Source of the DNA: Prevotella sp.
GTDB lineage: Bacteria; Bacteroidota; Bacteroidia; Bacteroidales; Bacteroidaceae
NCBI GenBank assembly: GCA_017483805.1
Contig: JAFUUL010000088.1
Location: 1-62,870, forward strand
Direction: 5' to 3'
Length of the DNA stretch: 62,870 nucleotides
Below are positions 49,720 through 59,253 of this stretch, piece after piece; the first letter of the stretch is position 1, and each line of letters starts with the position of its first letter. The position numbers and the translations under genes are program-made. The notes beneath the pieces were generated by a model, which was not told where the DNA came from, ran no database searches, and saw only the letters and a list, made by a program, of their open reading frames with translations.

Positions 49720-52700
49720 TTAAAACTGAATGGTTACACCACCTGTAAACGACTTGGCACGTGGCGTCTTGGCATTATCGGTGACAACGCCCATCGAACC
49801 ATAGCCCACTTCCGGGTCGGCACCCGAGTACTTGGTCAGGCAGAACAGGTTGTTGGCCGAGACATAGAGGCTCAGTTGGTTCAGACCCAACTTCTTGATG
49901 ACTTTCGGGTCGAACGAGTAACTGATCTGTGTGTAGTTCAGACGGATGAAAGAGCCGTCTTCAACAAAGCGGTCGCTGCCCAGCCAGTTGTAGCCCATCT
50001 GGTGAAGGGCACGCGGCATCTCGGTGATGTCGCCCTCCACACGCCAACGCCAGTTGACGGCACGGCTCTGGTTGTTGTTGGAATACATATTCTCCACATT
50101 CATGCGGGCTGCGTTGATAATCTTGTTGCCATAGCGGAAATTGAACTGGTTTTTCCACGACAGACGGCCATAGTTCAACTTGAAGCCGAAACCGCCAGTG
50201 AACTTGGGAAGAGAAGAACCCAGATAGACGATGTCGAGTTCGTTGATCTGACCATCGTAGTTGATATCCTCATACTTGGCATCACCGCCAGAGAACTCGT
50301 ATGGCATAGAGCCACCGGAATAGATGACAGGCTTGGTCATGCCATGCTCATCGAGGATGACCACTCCATTAGCATCGCGGGCCACAGGGGCATCGGGGCC
50401 ACTGACACCAGGAACCTCCACTTCGGAATATTTACTGTACTGATAGACACCCTTGTAGCGGAAGCCATAGATGCTGCCGAAGGCGCGATTCAGTTCCACG
50501 CGGGTCATATAGGTGCCGTTGCTGCCGTTGAAGTCGGGGTTCAACTGCTGGCTGTTCAGCACGGTCTCGTCCATAGCCGTCAACTGGTTGCGGTTATTGG
50601 CGAAGGTCACGTTGAAGTCGAACGACAATTTGCCAAGACGGACTATGCGGTTACCATTGATGTTGAACTCCCAACCCACGTTCTTCAGGTCACCCACATT
50701 CTGGAAAGCAAGTGCCGTGTAGCCAGAAGAGGTCGGAATGCCGCGGTTGGCCATCAACATATCAGAAGTGTACTGCCAATAGTACTCCACATTACCAGTC
50801 AGCCTATCATCGAAGAAACCGAAGTCGACACCCAGATTATAGGTCTTCTTCTGTTCCCACTTCAGGTTCTTCAACTGAATCTTGTCAGGATACATCACAC
50901 CGCTGCCCATATAGGCCTTACCATTGCCATCAGAGTAGGTGCTGAAATACAGATATTCACGACCTGGTGCACGACCTACGACACCCCAGCCCGGACGGAA
51001 CGAAAGCATCGACACGAAAGGCAGTGCTTTCTGGAACCAGGGCTCCTTGCTGATGTTCCAGCGCAATGAGAATGCGGGGAAATTACCCCAGCGCTGATCA
51101 TCACCAAACTGGGTGCTACCGTCACGGCGTACGGAGAAGTCGGCCATATAGCGGCCCTTATAGGCATAGTGGGCAGAATAGGTGAAATAGATGCTGCGCC
51201 ACTGTCCGCTGCCAGTGCTCATATTGGTGATCAAGCCTTGTGCAGCCGTGCTTTCAATGCTACCGGAAGGCAGGCCCCATTGCGTGGTGCTCTGTGAACT
51301 GTTGTTACCACTGGTGAGTTGTCCACGAAGCATCATCGACAGCGAATGGTCTTTGTTCTTGAAGGCGGGCGTGAAAGTCAGCGTGTGCGTAGTGGTCACA
51401 CCAAGGCTCTTCGATGAACTGGACGTGGTCTGGTTGGCCGTGTGCTGATCGTCATTCCATCCATTGGTATTCAGCGACAGAGGCATGAACTGGTCTTCAT
51501 AACGGTTGAAGATATTGAACACCACCTTGCCTTCGTACTGCAGGCGTGTCTTATCATCTTCCAAGCCCAGCAGGTTGTAGCGTAACTTGAACTCTGGCTC
51601 AATGTTATAACTGGTCTCGTTGTTCTTGGCCAGTTTAGCCAATGCTACGGGATTTCTGTTCCCCAGCATATCATTCAGTTCTCGCGATACGCTCTTTTGG
51701 ATGGTGTAGTACTCATCCAGATCGTTACCATCCCTGTCTTCTTCATAAATAGAAAGGTTAGGCATACGAACATAAGCAAGCCCCAGGAGGTCACCATTGT
51801 TCTTCTTGTTCTTCGTATAGGTCAGAGCAATGTTCGTCTCAATCTTGATGCGGTCAGAGACAAAGTAGTCGAGGTTGACACGCGAGGTGAAGCGGTCGAG
51901 TTGCTGCTCAATGATAGAACCTGTCTCATGGTCGTAACCAGCACCAATACGGAAGTTGGCCTTTTCGCCACCACCACTCAGTGAAAGATAGTGGTTCTGG
52001 CGCCAACCCACCTGCTTTACTTCTTTCAGCCAGTCGGTATTGTCGTCGTACATACGCCATTCCGAAAAATTAGGCTTGTAACTGATCTCATCGATATTGC
52101 TGGCCTCATCACTCATTTCAGGATTAAAATACTCCTCTTTCAGCATCATGGTGTACTCGTCACCGTTCAGCATCTTGTAGCCTTGGGGCTGATAGGTGCC
52201 AGTGAGGCGGAACGAATAGGTCACGCGTGTCTTGCCGCGCGAACCACGCTTGGTCTTGATTTCGATGACACCATTGGAGCCTTGAGAACCCCAGATGGCC
52301 GTAGCGGCAGCATCCTTCAGCACCGAAATGCTTTCGATGTCTTCAGGATTGATGTTCAGCAACTGTGCAAACTTCTCCTCATTCATGTCACTGGAGATGT
52401 CGCCAGCACCTGTCTCCCACACATTGCCGTCGACCACAATCAGAGGCTCATTAGAGCCGATGCTGGAGATGGTGGACACACCGCGCAAACGCATAGAAGT
52501 GCCGGAGCCCAGGTTACCCGAATTGGCCACGATATCCAGACCGGCGATACGACCCTGCAGGGCCTCGTCGACAGTGGTGATGGCCAAACCCTCAAATTCC
52601 TTCATATCAATGCTCTGACGGGCTGTTGATATCTCGTCCATCGGCACAGCCAAGCCGGAGCCCTGCGCACGGCGCTTGGCCGTGACGGTCACCTCCTTGA

Positions 52701-53010
52701 TCTGAGTGGCATCCTGCAGGCGTACCACGAACTTGGTCTTATTGATAGCAAGGGTCTGCGTCTTACATCCCACATAGGAAATACGCAGTTTGTCTTTCGG
52801 ATTCTTCAATTTAAAAGAGAAGTTACCGTTCATGTCGGTGACTGCCGAGGCCACGATACGGTTGGCGGCATCGACCTCCACGACATTGGCCATGATCACC
52901 GGTCCATAAGCATCGGAAACGGTACCGCTAATGATATCACCGGCAGACTGGGCGTTGGCAGCAATTAAAAAATTAAAGAACGAAAATAATAATATACTCA
53001 ATCGTTTCAT
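49720..53010 (-). CDS. SusC/RagA-family TonB-dependent transporter 3
   Basis: This 1096-residue transporter has a signal peptide ending AANAQ and a carboxypeptidase-regulatory-like domain (~25-110, SGTVSDAYGPVIMANVVEVD). Its plug has VLKDAAATAIWGSQGSNGVI and the RLRGVSTISSIGSNEPLIVV segment, and the barrel ends in F (TGGVTIQF). The TonB-side motif is variant (VTAKRRAQGSGLAVPMDEIS instead of VVVxGYG). The barrel contains the common SusC segment DLKNVGWEFNINGNRIVR. It is the second gene of the operon, 21 bp after a fasciclin lipoprotein gene and 22 bp before susD3. Having two complete SusCD pairs in one operon suggests two ligands, or two chemical forms of one ligand. Confidence 0.94.
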   Translation of the reverse strand: MKRLSILLFSFFNFLIAANAQSAGDIISGTVSDAYGPVIMANVVEVDAANRIVASAVTDMNGNFSFKLKNPKDKLRISYVGCKTQTLAINKTKFVVRLQDATQIKEVTVTAKRRAQGSGLAVPMDEISTARQSIDMKEFEGLAITTVDEALQGRIAGLDIVANSGNLGSGTSMRLRGVSTISSIGSNEPLIVVDGNVWETGAGDISSDMNEEKFAQLLNINPEDIESISVLKDAAATAIWGSQGSNGVIEIKTKRGSRGKTRVTYSFRLTGTYQPQGYKMLNGDEYTMMLKEEYFNPEMSDEASNIDEISYKPNFSEWRMYDDNTDWLKEVKQVGWRQNHYLSLSGGGEKANFRIGAGYDHETGSIIEQQLDRFTSRVNLDYFVSDRIKIETNIALTYTKNKKNNGDLLGLAYVRMPNLSIYEEDRDGNDLDEYYTIQKSVSRELNDMLGNRNPVALAKLAKNNETSYNIEPEFKLRYNLLGLEDDKTRLQYEGKVVFNIFNRYEDQFMPLSLNTNGWNDDQHTANQTTSSSSKSLGVTTTHTLTFTPAFKNKDHSLSMMLRGQLTSGNNSSQSTTQWGLPSGSIESTAAQGLITNMSTGSGQWRSIYFTYSAHYAYKGRYMADFSVRRDGSTQFGDDQRWGNFPAFSLRWNISKEPWFQKALPFVSMLSFRPGWGVVGRAPGREYLYFSTYSDGNGKAYMGSGVMYPDKIQLKNLKWEQKKTYNLGVDFGFFDDRLTGNVEYYWQYTSDMLMANRGIPTSSGYTALAFQNVGDLKNVGWEFNINGNRIVRLGKLSFDFNVTFANNRNQLTAMDETVLNSQQLNPDFNGSNGTYMTRVELNRAFGSIYGFRYKGVYQYSKYSEVEVPGVSGPDAPVARDANGVVILDEHGMTKPVIYSGGSMPYEFSGGDAKYEDINYDGQINELDIVYLGSSLPKFTGGFGFKLNYGRLSWKNQFNFRYGNKIINAARMNVENMYSNNNQSRAVNWRWRVEGDITEMPRALHQMGYNWLGSDRFVEDGSFIRLNYTQISYSFDPKVIKKLGLNQLSLYVSANNLFCLTKYSGADPEVGYGSMGVVTDNAKTPRAKSFTGGVTIQF

Positions 53011-53031
53011 AGTCTGTGCACTTTAGATTTC

Positions 53032-55644
53032 TTAATTACCATAGTTTAACGGCTTGTCAATCAGATGAATCACAGCAGAAGAAGTGGTGTACAACTCCGT
53101 GGCAGCCTCGGCATTGTCGCCGTTATAAAGATACTCGCGGGCCTGAATGTTATAGAGAGGCTGCTCCTTGCCGTTCTCGTCGACGTAGGTCTTCTTCACC
53201 ACCGTGTGATGCGTGTTATTCTCAATATCTTCGGCATCCTGCACCTGAATCTCATCGTCCAGCAGATCGGCCTTCAGCATATAGAAGCGATGGGTCGCCT
53301 GGTTGATAAGAGAGGTCTCGAAGGTGCCCGACTCGGGCTCGGCACCAATGTAGAGTGCATTATCCTGAATGTGATACTTCAGGAAGTTCACAATACCCAG
53401 CGAGTCGGCTTCGGCTCCGGCGGCGTCGCCAGCCTCACGCTTCTGGTCGACGATCTCCCATGATGACAACTTGCCTTTGTCCTGCAAATCCTGTATGGCC
53501 TCATTAGAAGGCACATAGACCGTATAATGGTAGGTATTGAACAGAGAGAGATTGGTGCCGCCGCAGGCCTTGTTGTCGGCAGCATTGCCCGTACCCAGAT
53601 TATGGATATTCTCAAACAGGCCACTGCCATCGAGCAGTTCCAGGAACTTCTGGAAATAAGCGGGATGGGCAGCCAGTTGGTCGCGCACGGTCATCCGGGT
53701 ACCCATGATGGGCTCTCCGTCGAGCACGTAGACCATGCCGTTACCGCCACTGACCTCCTTGCGCTGATCGTAGACACGCGAGATATGCAAAGGCTGACCC
53801 TCGTTCATCTGGTAACTGCCCTCTACAGTCATATTGGCAGCATCGCTGGGATTGGTCACACGCACACCGCAACCGTTCTTTGAACGGAAATAGTTGTACT
53901 GGCCGTCCCACACCCGGCCAATGACGATATGGGTGTCGAGGACATCCTGCAGGCAGCGCTTAATGCGATTGTAATTCGTAGTCGTTCCTATTGAATCGCG
54001 TGCACCTGTCACGGGGTCGTAATTATAAATGACGGCATAGACGCGCTCTTGGTCGTTCTTCACATTGTCATCCCAACGGAAACTGAGCAACTGCAGAGTC
54101 TCCTCCTTTCCGTAGGAGCAGGGATCGATATACTCCAGCAGGGCATCGTTTGTGGGCACGAAGAAACTGTAACTGGTGCCAAGGGCATTCAGATAGACAT
54201 CATACTTACACTGGTTGATGGCCCAGTTGATGATCTTCATCGTGCGGTTGATGAGCGGCGGGAAGAGCACACTGATGTATCTCGTCGGCGAGAACACCTT
54301 GTTGGTCAGATAGACGGCACCATTGCAGGCCAGCCACACGGAGTCGACGTCTGCCACATCCACGCCCATCGGGTCGTTGGCATCGTTGAGGATACCATCG
54401 AACTTCGAAGGAACTGACGAGATGAACGACGGAAGCATATTCACCTTGAGCAACTGGATGATGGTTTCATCGTCGACGTCATCCCACGAACTGAAGTTCT
54501 CGCTCAGCGGCTTGCCGGGGCCATTCCAGTAGGCCTCCATGGCTGCATCGGTGGGAACCATCATCACGGCCATGTCGCGCTGCTCGGCAGCATTACCTTC
54601 GCTGGCAGACTTGTAGTTGGCAGAATAATAGGAGTTCCACTCCGGGTCGAACGGCAGCCAGGTGAACACGCCGCCGCCATCGGGCAGGGTCTTTACCTCC
54701 ACGCCACGCTTCTCATTGAAGAAACGCTTGGTATATACCGTGTCCACATTAGCCTCGTAGAGATAGTTGTACTGCGTGGTCTGGGCGAGATCCCTGCTGT
54801 CGGGATAAGGTGCGCAGAAGCGCTCCAGAATCCTGTTGAACACACTGACCTGGGGCTTCTGGGCTATCAGTTCGGCCATATTGGGCAGCGGGGTCACCAC
54901 TTCCTCGGTGCGATGGATGAAACCGTTGGCACAACGGATGTTCTGCTCAACAATGTTGATGCCATTCACGCTGGCATCACCGCTCTGACGGCTTACCGTG
55001 CCGTTGAACAGGAAATTGTAGTCATCGTTCGTGATGCGGTTGTTCACCATCTGAGCCTCAAGGAACAGCAGCATGGGAACGGCTGATCCGTCTTCCATGC
55101 ACACCATGCTCCTGCCGCTCTCGCGATGGCGCTTCCAGTATTTGTTGTCGGGCATGTCCTGGGGCTTCAGCACGGGCACCGTGTCAAACTCGTCCAAAGC
55201 AGAGAAGCGGCGCATGCACTGTCCTTCACGCAGCGGTTTGCCCTGAATGGTAGACAGGCTGTTGATCTGAATGGAGTTGTCGATCATTCCGCCGTAGAGC
55301 AGCATCTTCTTCTGTGCAGTCGAGAGGTCTTCGTAACGCTTCACGCCCCAACTGTTGTTTTGATAGAAACGCCCGTAGGCCGCGTCGTCGGCAGCAAAGA
55401 GCGTCTTCGAACCAGTCTTGGCCAGCACCTCGCGATAGCCAAGTTCCTCAATAAGCCGCACCGTGTTGGTGTAGTTACCCTGCTGGTCCAGCCAACCATA
55501 GATGCTCATGTCCCAACCCTCGGGGACTCGCTCATCCAGGTCGTACTCCGAACATGACAAAAGGGCACCACTGCCTGACAGCAGCACACTGGCAGCCAGC
55601 AACCAGTGCCGGCCCCATCTCCAGATTTGTCTTTTGGTTTTCAT
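53032..55644 (-). CDS. Fasciclin-domain surface lipoprotein 1
   Basis: This 870-residue lipoprotein (lipobox GALLSC, C31, then SEYDLDERVPEG) is the largest of the three fasciclin proteins here. At least three fasciclin-like units are suggested: ~45-240 (TVRLIEELGYREVLAKTGSK, TLFAADDAAYGRFYQ, NGFIHRTEEVVTPLPN), ~245-480 (VSVFNRILERFCAPYP, AVMMVPTDAAMEAYW), and ~490-840 (YSFFVPTNDALLEYI, YTVYVPSNEAIQDLQDKG). Fasciclin units act as adhesion or small-ligand-binding modules. It is the first gene of a seven-gene operon and has its own promoter at 55705-55713. Its position ahead of susC3 mirrors fasciclin 3 ahead of susC2. Function is inferred only from domains and context. Confidence 0.83.
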   Translation of the reverse strand: MKTKRQIWRWGRHWLLAASVLLSGSGALLSCSEYDLDERVPEGWDMSIYGWLDQQGNYTNTVRLIEELGYREVLAKTGSKTLFAADDAAYGRFYQNNSWGVKRYEDLSTAQKKMLLYGGMIDNSIQINSLSTIQGKPLREGQCMRRFSALDEFDTVPVLKPQDMPDNKYWKRHRESGRSMVCMEDGSAVPMLLFLEAQMVNNRITNDDYNFLFNGTVSRQSGDASVNGINIVEQNIRCANGFIHRTEEVVTPLPNMAELIAQKPQVSVFNRILERFCAPYPDSRDLAQTTQYNYLYEANVDTVYTKRFFNEKRGVEVKTLPDGGGVFTWLPFDPEWNSYYSANYKSASEGNAAEQRDMAVMMVPTDAAMEAYWNGPGKPLSENFSSWDDVDDETIIQLLKVNMLPSFISSVPSKFDGILNDANDPMGVDVADVDSVWLACNGAVYLTNKVFSPTRYISVLFPPLINRTMKIINWAINQCKYDVYLNALGTSYSFFVPTNDALLEYIDPCSYGKEETLQLLSFRWDDNVKNDQERVYAVIYNYDPVTGARDSIGTTTNYNRIKRCLQDVLDTHIVIGRVWDGQYNYFRSKNGCGVRVTNPSDAANMTVEGSYQMNEGQPLHISRVYDQRKEVSGGNGMVYVLDGEPIMGTRMTVRDQLAAHPAYFQKFLELLDGSGLFENIHNLGTGNAADNKACGGTNLSLFNTYHYTVYVPSNEAIQDLQDKGKLSSWEIVDQKREAGDAAGAEADSLGIVNFLKYHIQDNALYIGAEPESGTFETSLINQATHRFYMLKADLLDDEIQVQDAEDIENNTHHTVVKKTYVDENGKEQPLYNIQAREYLYNGDNAEAATELYTTSSAVIHLIDKPLNYGN

Positions 55645-55704
55645 ACGTTGTTTGAGATTTTTGATATTGTTTGGTTTTTATTCTCGTTTAACTTTTTCGA
55701 CGAT

Positions 55705-55751
55705 GCAAAATTACACATTATTTATGGGAGCGGCATTTTTATTTGTCAGCA
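55705..55751 (-). promoter_or_regulatory. Promoter of the fasciclin-SusCD operon
   Basis: Minus-strand TAATTTTGC (55713-55705). In the same register as the PUL boxes lies TGCTGACAAATA (55751-55740), keeping the ACAAAT core, followed by AAAATGCC (compare AGAAAGCC at the sRNA promoter). GTAATTTTGCATCGT is identical to the sRNA promoter. Confidence 0.6.
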
Positions 55752-55868
55752 TGGTTTTTCTGTTCGTCAACACTTTTTTACGTTCGTTTCATCTTCTTTT
55801 CTTTTCGTCTCAGGCATCATCTGGCACCCTCGTCCCACATCTTTATTTGGTAAAAAAGGCTCAAAACA

Positions 55869-55901
55869 TTTGGCTTTTTAATGCTATTTATGTAATTTTG
55901 C
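55869..55901 (+). promoter_or_regulatory. Canonical promoter of the TlpA-like gene
   Basis: TTTG (55869-55872), 20 nt, then TAATTTTGC (55893-55901). The start codon follows at 55935. Confidence 0.75.
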
Positions 55902-55934
55902 ATTTGAATAAGCAACTTCATATCACAACGCAAG

Positions 55935-56459
55935 ATGTTAAGGAAAGTGACCATACTGCTGTGCCTCCTGTCCGCCTTTTCGGCTTGCAGCCAGATTGAC
56001 GACAATGCAGACGGCAACAACAAGGCTGCCATCATTACCGAAGGTGACCTGCTTCCTGCTTTCACGCTGTCCGGTTCTGACGGGAGCCAAGTGACTTCGG
56101 CTTCACTCAACGGACGGGTCTTCATCCTCAATTTCTTTGACACGCGCTGTCCTGACTGCCAGCAGGAATTCCGCGTGTTACAGCAAATCTATGACCATTA
56201 CGCCACTACGGTTCCCATCCTCAATGTTCCGCGCAGTCAGAGCCGCGACGAGGTGGCCGCCTATTGGAAAGAGGCCGAACTGACTATGCCATTCTACATT
56301 CCTGACGAAAAAGACCTCTACTATCAGTTTGCCTCATCCACGATTCCCCGCACCTATGTGGTCGGTGCCGATGGTAGGGTGGCAGCAGCCTTCGATGACT
56401 CTCCCATCGCCGACCACCAGACACTCGACGCCCTGCTTCAGCAACTTAAAGATTGTTAA
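55935..56459 (+). CDS. TlpA-like thioredoxin-fold lipoprotein
   Basis: This 174-residue protein has a lipoprotein signal (SAFSAC, C18) followed by SQIDDN. The thioredoxin fold is clear: PAFTLSGSDGSQVTSASLNG, FILNFFDTRCPDCQQEF with the redox-active CPDC pair, and the cis-proline region STIPRTYVVGADG. TlpA/ResA-like proteins reduce or rearrange disulfides outside the cytoplasm; in Bacteroidota they often accompany cell-envelope stress or nutrient loci. It diverges from the fasciclin operon across a 290-bp gap containing both promoters. The CPDC pair, rather than CPPC or CGPC, is unusual but seen in this family. Partner unknown. Confidence 0.88.
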   Translation: MLRKVTILLCLLSAFSACSQIDDNADGNNKAAIITEGDLLPAFTLSGSDGSQVTSASLNGRVFILNFFDTRCPDCQQEFRVLQQIYDHYATTVPILNVPRSQSRDEVAAYWKEAELTMPFYIPDEKDLYYQFASSTIPRTYVVGADGRVAAAFDDSPIADHQTLDALLQQLKDC

Positions 56460-56487
56460 GGAATGGGGATAATAAGGGAAAAAGTAG

Positions 56488-56496
56488 TACCTTTGC
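56488..56496 (+). promoter_or_regulatory. Minus-7 element of the TPR-like lipoprotein gene
   Basis: TACCTTTGC lies 33 bp upstream of the ATG at 56529. No TTTG minus-33 element is seen at 19-21 nt. It also excludes an in-frame upstream ATG at 56463 as start. Confidence 0.6.
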
Positions 56497-56528
56497 CGAC
56501 AATCAAGACGTTTAAGTATATCATCAAC

Positions 56529-58709
56529 ATGAAGAAAAGGAATCTGACATCGGCACTGCTCATCGCAATGGCCGCACTGACTTGGAGTTGTACGGACAAC
56601 AGGGCTCTTTCGCTCGATCTCGATGACTATCGACCCATAGACGAGTTCGTAGATGCCTATGAGGCCATCAGTACCGAACGGGTGCCAGGGGCTACCTATG
56701 ACCTGGAGAAGACCATCAGGGTGGTCAACGCCATCGAACTGGCTCAGATGCGCTCGGAAAACTTCGACGAGTTTCTCGACTTCATGGCCCGGCAGGACTA
56801 CACTCATGTGGACCCACGCGTCCTCGATGCCAAGCGCAAGTTGTTCCCCATCCTGCAACGCACCTACGAGTTGAAGAGAGACAACGAGCAACTGAGCGAT
56901 GCCTGGATGCTCATCAGAGGTGCCACCAAGGGCGGTGAGACACTGGTCAAGAATACTTCTGGCAGCGAGGCGCTACGCATCATGCACGGGGACATCTTTG
57001 CCCTGCTGGGCATCATCAGTGGCGAGGATGCTGACCAATCGACCAATGAGGCCTTTGCACAATATGAGAAGGACAAAGAACTTAAATCGAAAATCCAGGA
57101 AGATCTGGATGAACTGAAGGGTATGTACCGCCAGTATCTGCAGGAATATACTGTCATCTACAATGAGTATATGAACAAGTACGACAGTCTCTGCCTAGAG
57201 AAAGACAAAGCCTATCTGGCCATCTATGGCGGTCAGGCCGGCGAGGCATTGCGAATAACGGACAACATCTTGCGGCAGTATCCCAACAATTCTGAGGCCA
57301 TGCTGCTCAACGCCATGTCGAACCTGCTCATCGGGGCCACCGAGAATGCCCGCAACGGCAACAACCGCACCATCGTCAACAATCCTGAAGTGTCACTGCC
57401 CGACTCGCTTCCACAGCCTGAGACACCAGCCATGAACAGATACTTCCGGAAGGCCCAGCAGACACTTGCCCAGTACAATGCGAAGTTCCCCGGCAAGACG
57501 GCTCCAGCCAATCTGTTGGAGGGACTGTTGCAGAAGCAACTGGGTAATGAGGCAGCAGCCATCAGATGCTTCAATCTGGCAGGACAAGAGTATCCGCGAC
57601 AAGCCATACAACTGACCGATATGCTGGACTCCTATAATATGCGCAACTACAAGACGCAGACGGCCGAGGGGCTCTATCTGCGCCGACTCTACGCCTCGAC
57701 GATGGAGGGTTGCGGTCTGTTCAGTCCCAATCTGCAGAAGGCCAAACTCTATGCCGACAAGGGTGACATGGAGAATAGCAAGAAAGAGATTCACGACCAC
57801 TTCTTCCGCCGTATCAATCAGGGGGTATACGATGAACTGCTCAGCGATATGCAGTTCTGTGAGGAGAACCTCTACGCCCCATTCAACGACTTGCTCTTCG
57901 AACCGTCCTATCTGGATGTGCAGATAAAGCCTGAGAGTGAGTGGCTCTTCTGGAACAGCGACCATGTCATGGACGTCACCATCAGCAACCACTCCGATGT
58001 TTCGCTGGAAAATGTGCGCGTCTTCCTCTGCATCCACTACACCGATATGTATCAGGATGAATACGATGTCATCAAAGTGCCTAAGTCTGCCGGACGATTA
58101 GAGGCACACTCGACGGCCGACCTCGATACCGTGGGCCTCTATTATCCTGGCAAGACCTACGATGACATTGCCCACATCAGGGCCATCGTTGTTGCCGACA
58201 GGGAAATATGCTGGGTAGACAATGTAGGCTACAAGAAAGACCGCATCCTGGAGGCTCTGCGCGGCGGACGGAACAACGTCAGCCAGCAGCAGGAAGAGGC
58301 CCGCGAGGAATACCTGCGCCACTATTCTCTCGACCCCAACCGACTCATGGCTACACTCAGGGATGGCATCAAGGTGTTGCCGCCCGAAGATGACCCCGCC
58401 GAGGAAAAGGGCTGGTGGGACTCGTTCACCGACTGGTTCAGCAGCCCGGATAACAAACTGAAGATAGAGTTGCCGCGTGTTCTCTCAAAGGCAAATCCAG
58501 TCTTCACGCTCAACCCCATCGACCATGAAGATGCCATTTCTCCCGAGTCCAATGAAATCTTCGGCACACGCATCCGTCTGCAGTTCAACTATGAGCCGGC
58601 TTACGAGGAAGTACTGTCACTCTATATCTACAACGATGTGCAGAACTACAAGGTCGATATCATTTACCGTGGTGACCGCTCCGAAGTTCGCAACATTCAG
58701 AATATTTAG
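56529..58709 (+). CDS. Large lipoprotein of unknown function, TPR-like
   Basis: This 726-residue lipoprotein (lipobox ALTWSC, C21) begins TDNRALSLDLDDYRPIDEFV. The middle is strongly helical, with a probable coiled coil at ~190-245 (YEKDKELKSKIQEDLDELKG) and TPR-like stretches (AGEALRITDNILRQYPNNSE, GNEAAAIRCFNLAGQEYPRQ). A beta-rich segment follows at ~465-560 (WLFWNSDHVMDVTISNHSDV, VRVFLCIHYTDMYQDEY). I do not recognise the family. The start is set at MKKRNL (56529), which gives a proper lipoprotein signal and lies below the promoter; the upstream ATG at 56463 does not. It is followed 16 bp later by the LOG gene. A scaffold or assembly role at the envelope is a guess from TPR-like content. 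Confidence 0.72.
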   Translation: MKKRNLTSALLIAMAALTWSCTDNRALSLDLDDYRPIDEFVDAYEAISTERVPGATYDLEKTIRVVNAIELAQMRSENFDEFLDFMARQDYTHVDPRVLDAKRKLFPILQRTYELKRDNEQLSDAWMLIRGATKGGETLVKNTSGSEALRIMHGDIFALLGIISGEDADQSTNEAFAQYEKDKELKSKIQEDLDELKGMYRQYLQEYTVIYNEYMNKYDSLCLEKDKAYLAIYGGQAGEALRITDNILRQYPNNSEAMLLNAMSNLLIGATENARNGNNRTIVNNPEVSLPDSLPQPETPAMNRYFRKAQQTLAQYNAKFPGKTAPANLLEGLLQKQLGNEAAAIRCFNLAGQEYPRQAIQLTDMLDSYNMRNYKTQTAEGLYLRRLYASTMEGCGLFSPNLQKAKLYADKGDMENSKKEIHDHFFRRINQGVYDELLSDMQFCEENLYAPFNDLLFEPSYLDVQIKPESEWLFWNSDHVMDVTISNHSDVSLENVRVFLCIHYTDMYQDEYDVIKVPKSAGRLEAHSTADLDTVGLYYPGKTYDDIAHIRAIVVADREICWVDNVGYKKDRILEALRGGRNNVSQQQEEAREEYLRHYSLDPNRLMATLRDGIKVLPPEDDPAEEKGWWDSFTDWFSSPDNKLKIELPRVLSKANPVFTLNPIDHEDAISPESNEIFGTRIRLQFNYEPAYEEVLSLYIYNDVQNYKVDIIYRGDRSEVRNIQNI

Positions 58710-58725
58710 CAAACAGGTTTAGAAT

Positions 58726-59253
58726 ATGAAACTCTGCATCTTCTGTTCTGCCAACCAGAACATCGACCCGGAATACTTCGAGAGGACTCAAGAGTTAGGG
58801 GAATGGGCTGCAAAAAACGGCCATTCCATCGTGTTCGGAGGCCACGATGCCGGACTGATGCACACCGTGAGCCGTTCGGCTAAGGAGGCTGGCGGACAGG
58901 TCATAGGCGTGGTGCCCCGAAAGATTGAAGAGATGCGGAAACTGAGCCCCTACTTGGACGTGCACATTCCCACGGAAGACCTGACCGACCGCAAGGAACT
59001 GATGATGGCACAGAGCGATGCCTTCATCGTGCTGCCAGGCGGCATCGGCACACTCGACGAACTATTCACCGTTGCAGCGGCAGCCACCCTGAAATACCAT
59101 CAGAAGCCCATCATACTTTACAATATGAAGGGCTTCTGGGATTCGCTCATCGCCTGTCTGAACAACTTACAGGCAAAAGGGATGGTGCGCGGCACATGGA
59201 GCAGTTACATCCACGTGGTCACCGACATCAGCGGCATCAGCGCCTTACTGTAG
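58726..59253 (+). CDS. LOG-family nucleoside 5-prime-monophosphate phosphoribohydrolase
   Basis: This 175-residue cytoplasmic protein belongs to the LOG (lonely guy, Rossmann-like) family once annotated as lysine decarboxylase. The diagnostic motif PGGIGTLDELF is present, as are the N-terminal CIFCSANQN, GGHDAGLMHTVSRSAKEAGG and the conserved R-K in TDRKELMMAQSDAFIVLPGG. Family members release the base from nucleoside monophosphates. Length is typical. The stop overlaps by nine bases the stop of the convergent flavodiiron gene, leaving no intergenic space. Co-transcription with the upstream lipoprotein gene is likely from the 16-bp gap, though the functional link is unclear. Confidence 0.9.
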   Translation: MKLCIFCSANQNIDPEYFERTQELGEWAAKNGHSIVFGGHDAGLMHTVSRSAKEAGGQVIGVVPRKIEEMRKLSPYLDVHIPTEDLTDRKELMMAQSDAFIVLPGGIGTLDELFTVAAAATLKYHQKPIILYNMKGFWDSLIACLNNLQAKGMVRGTWSSYIHVVTDISGISALL

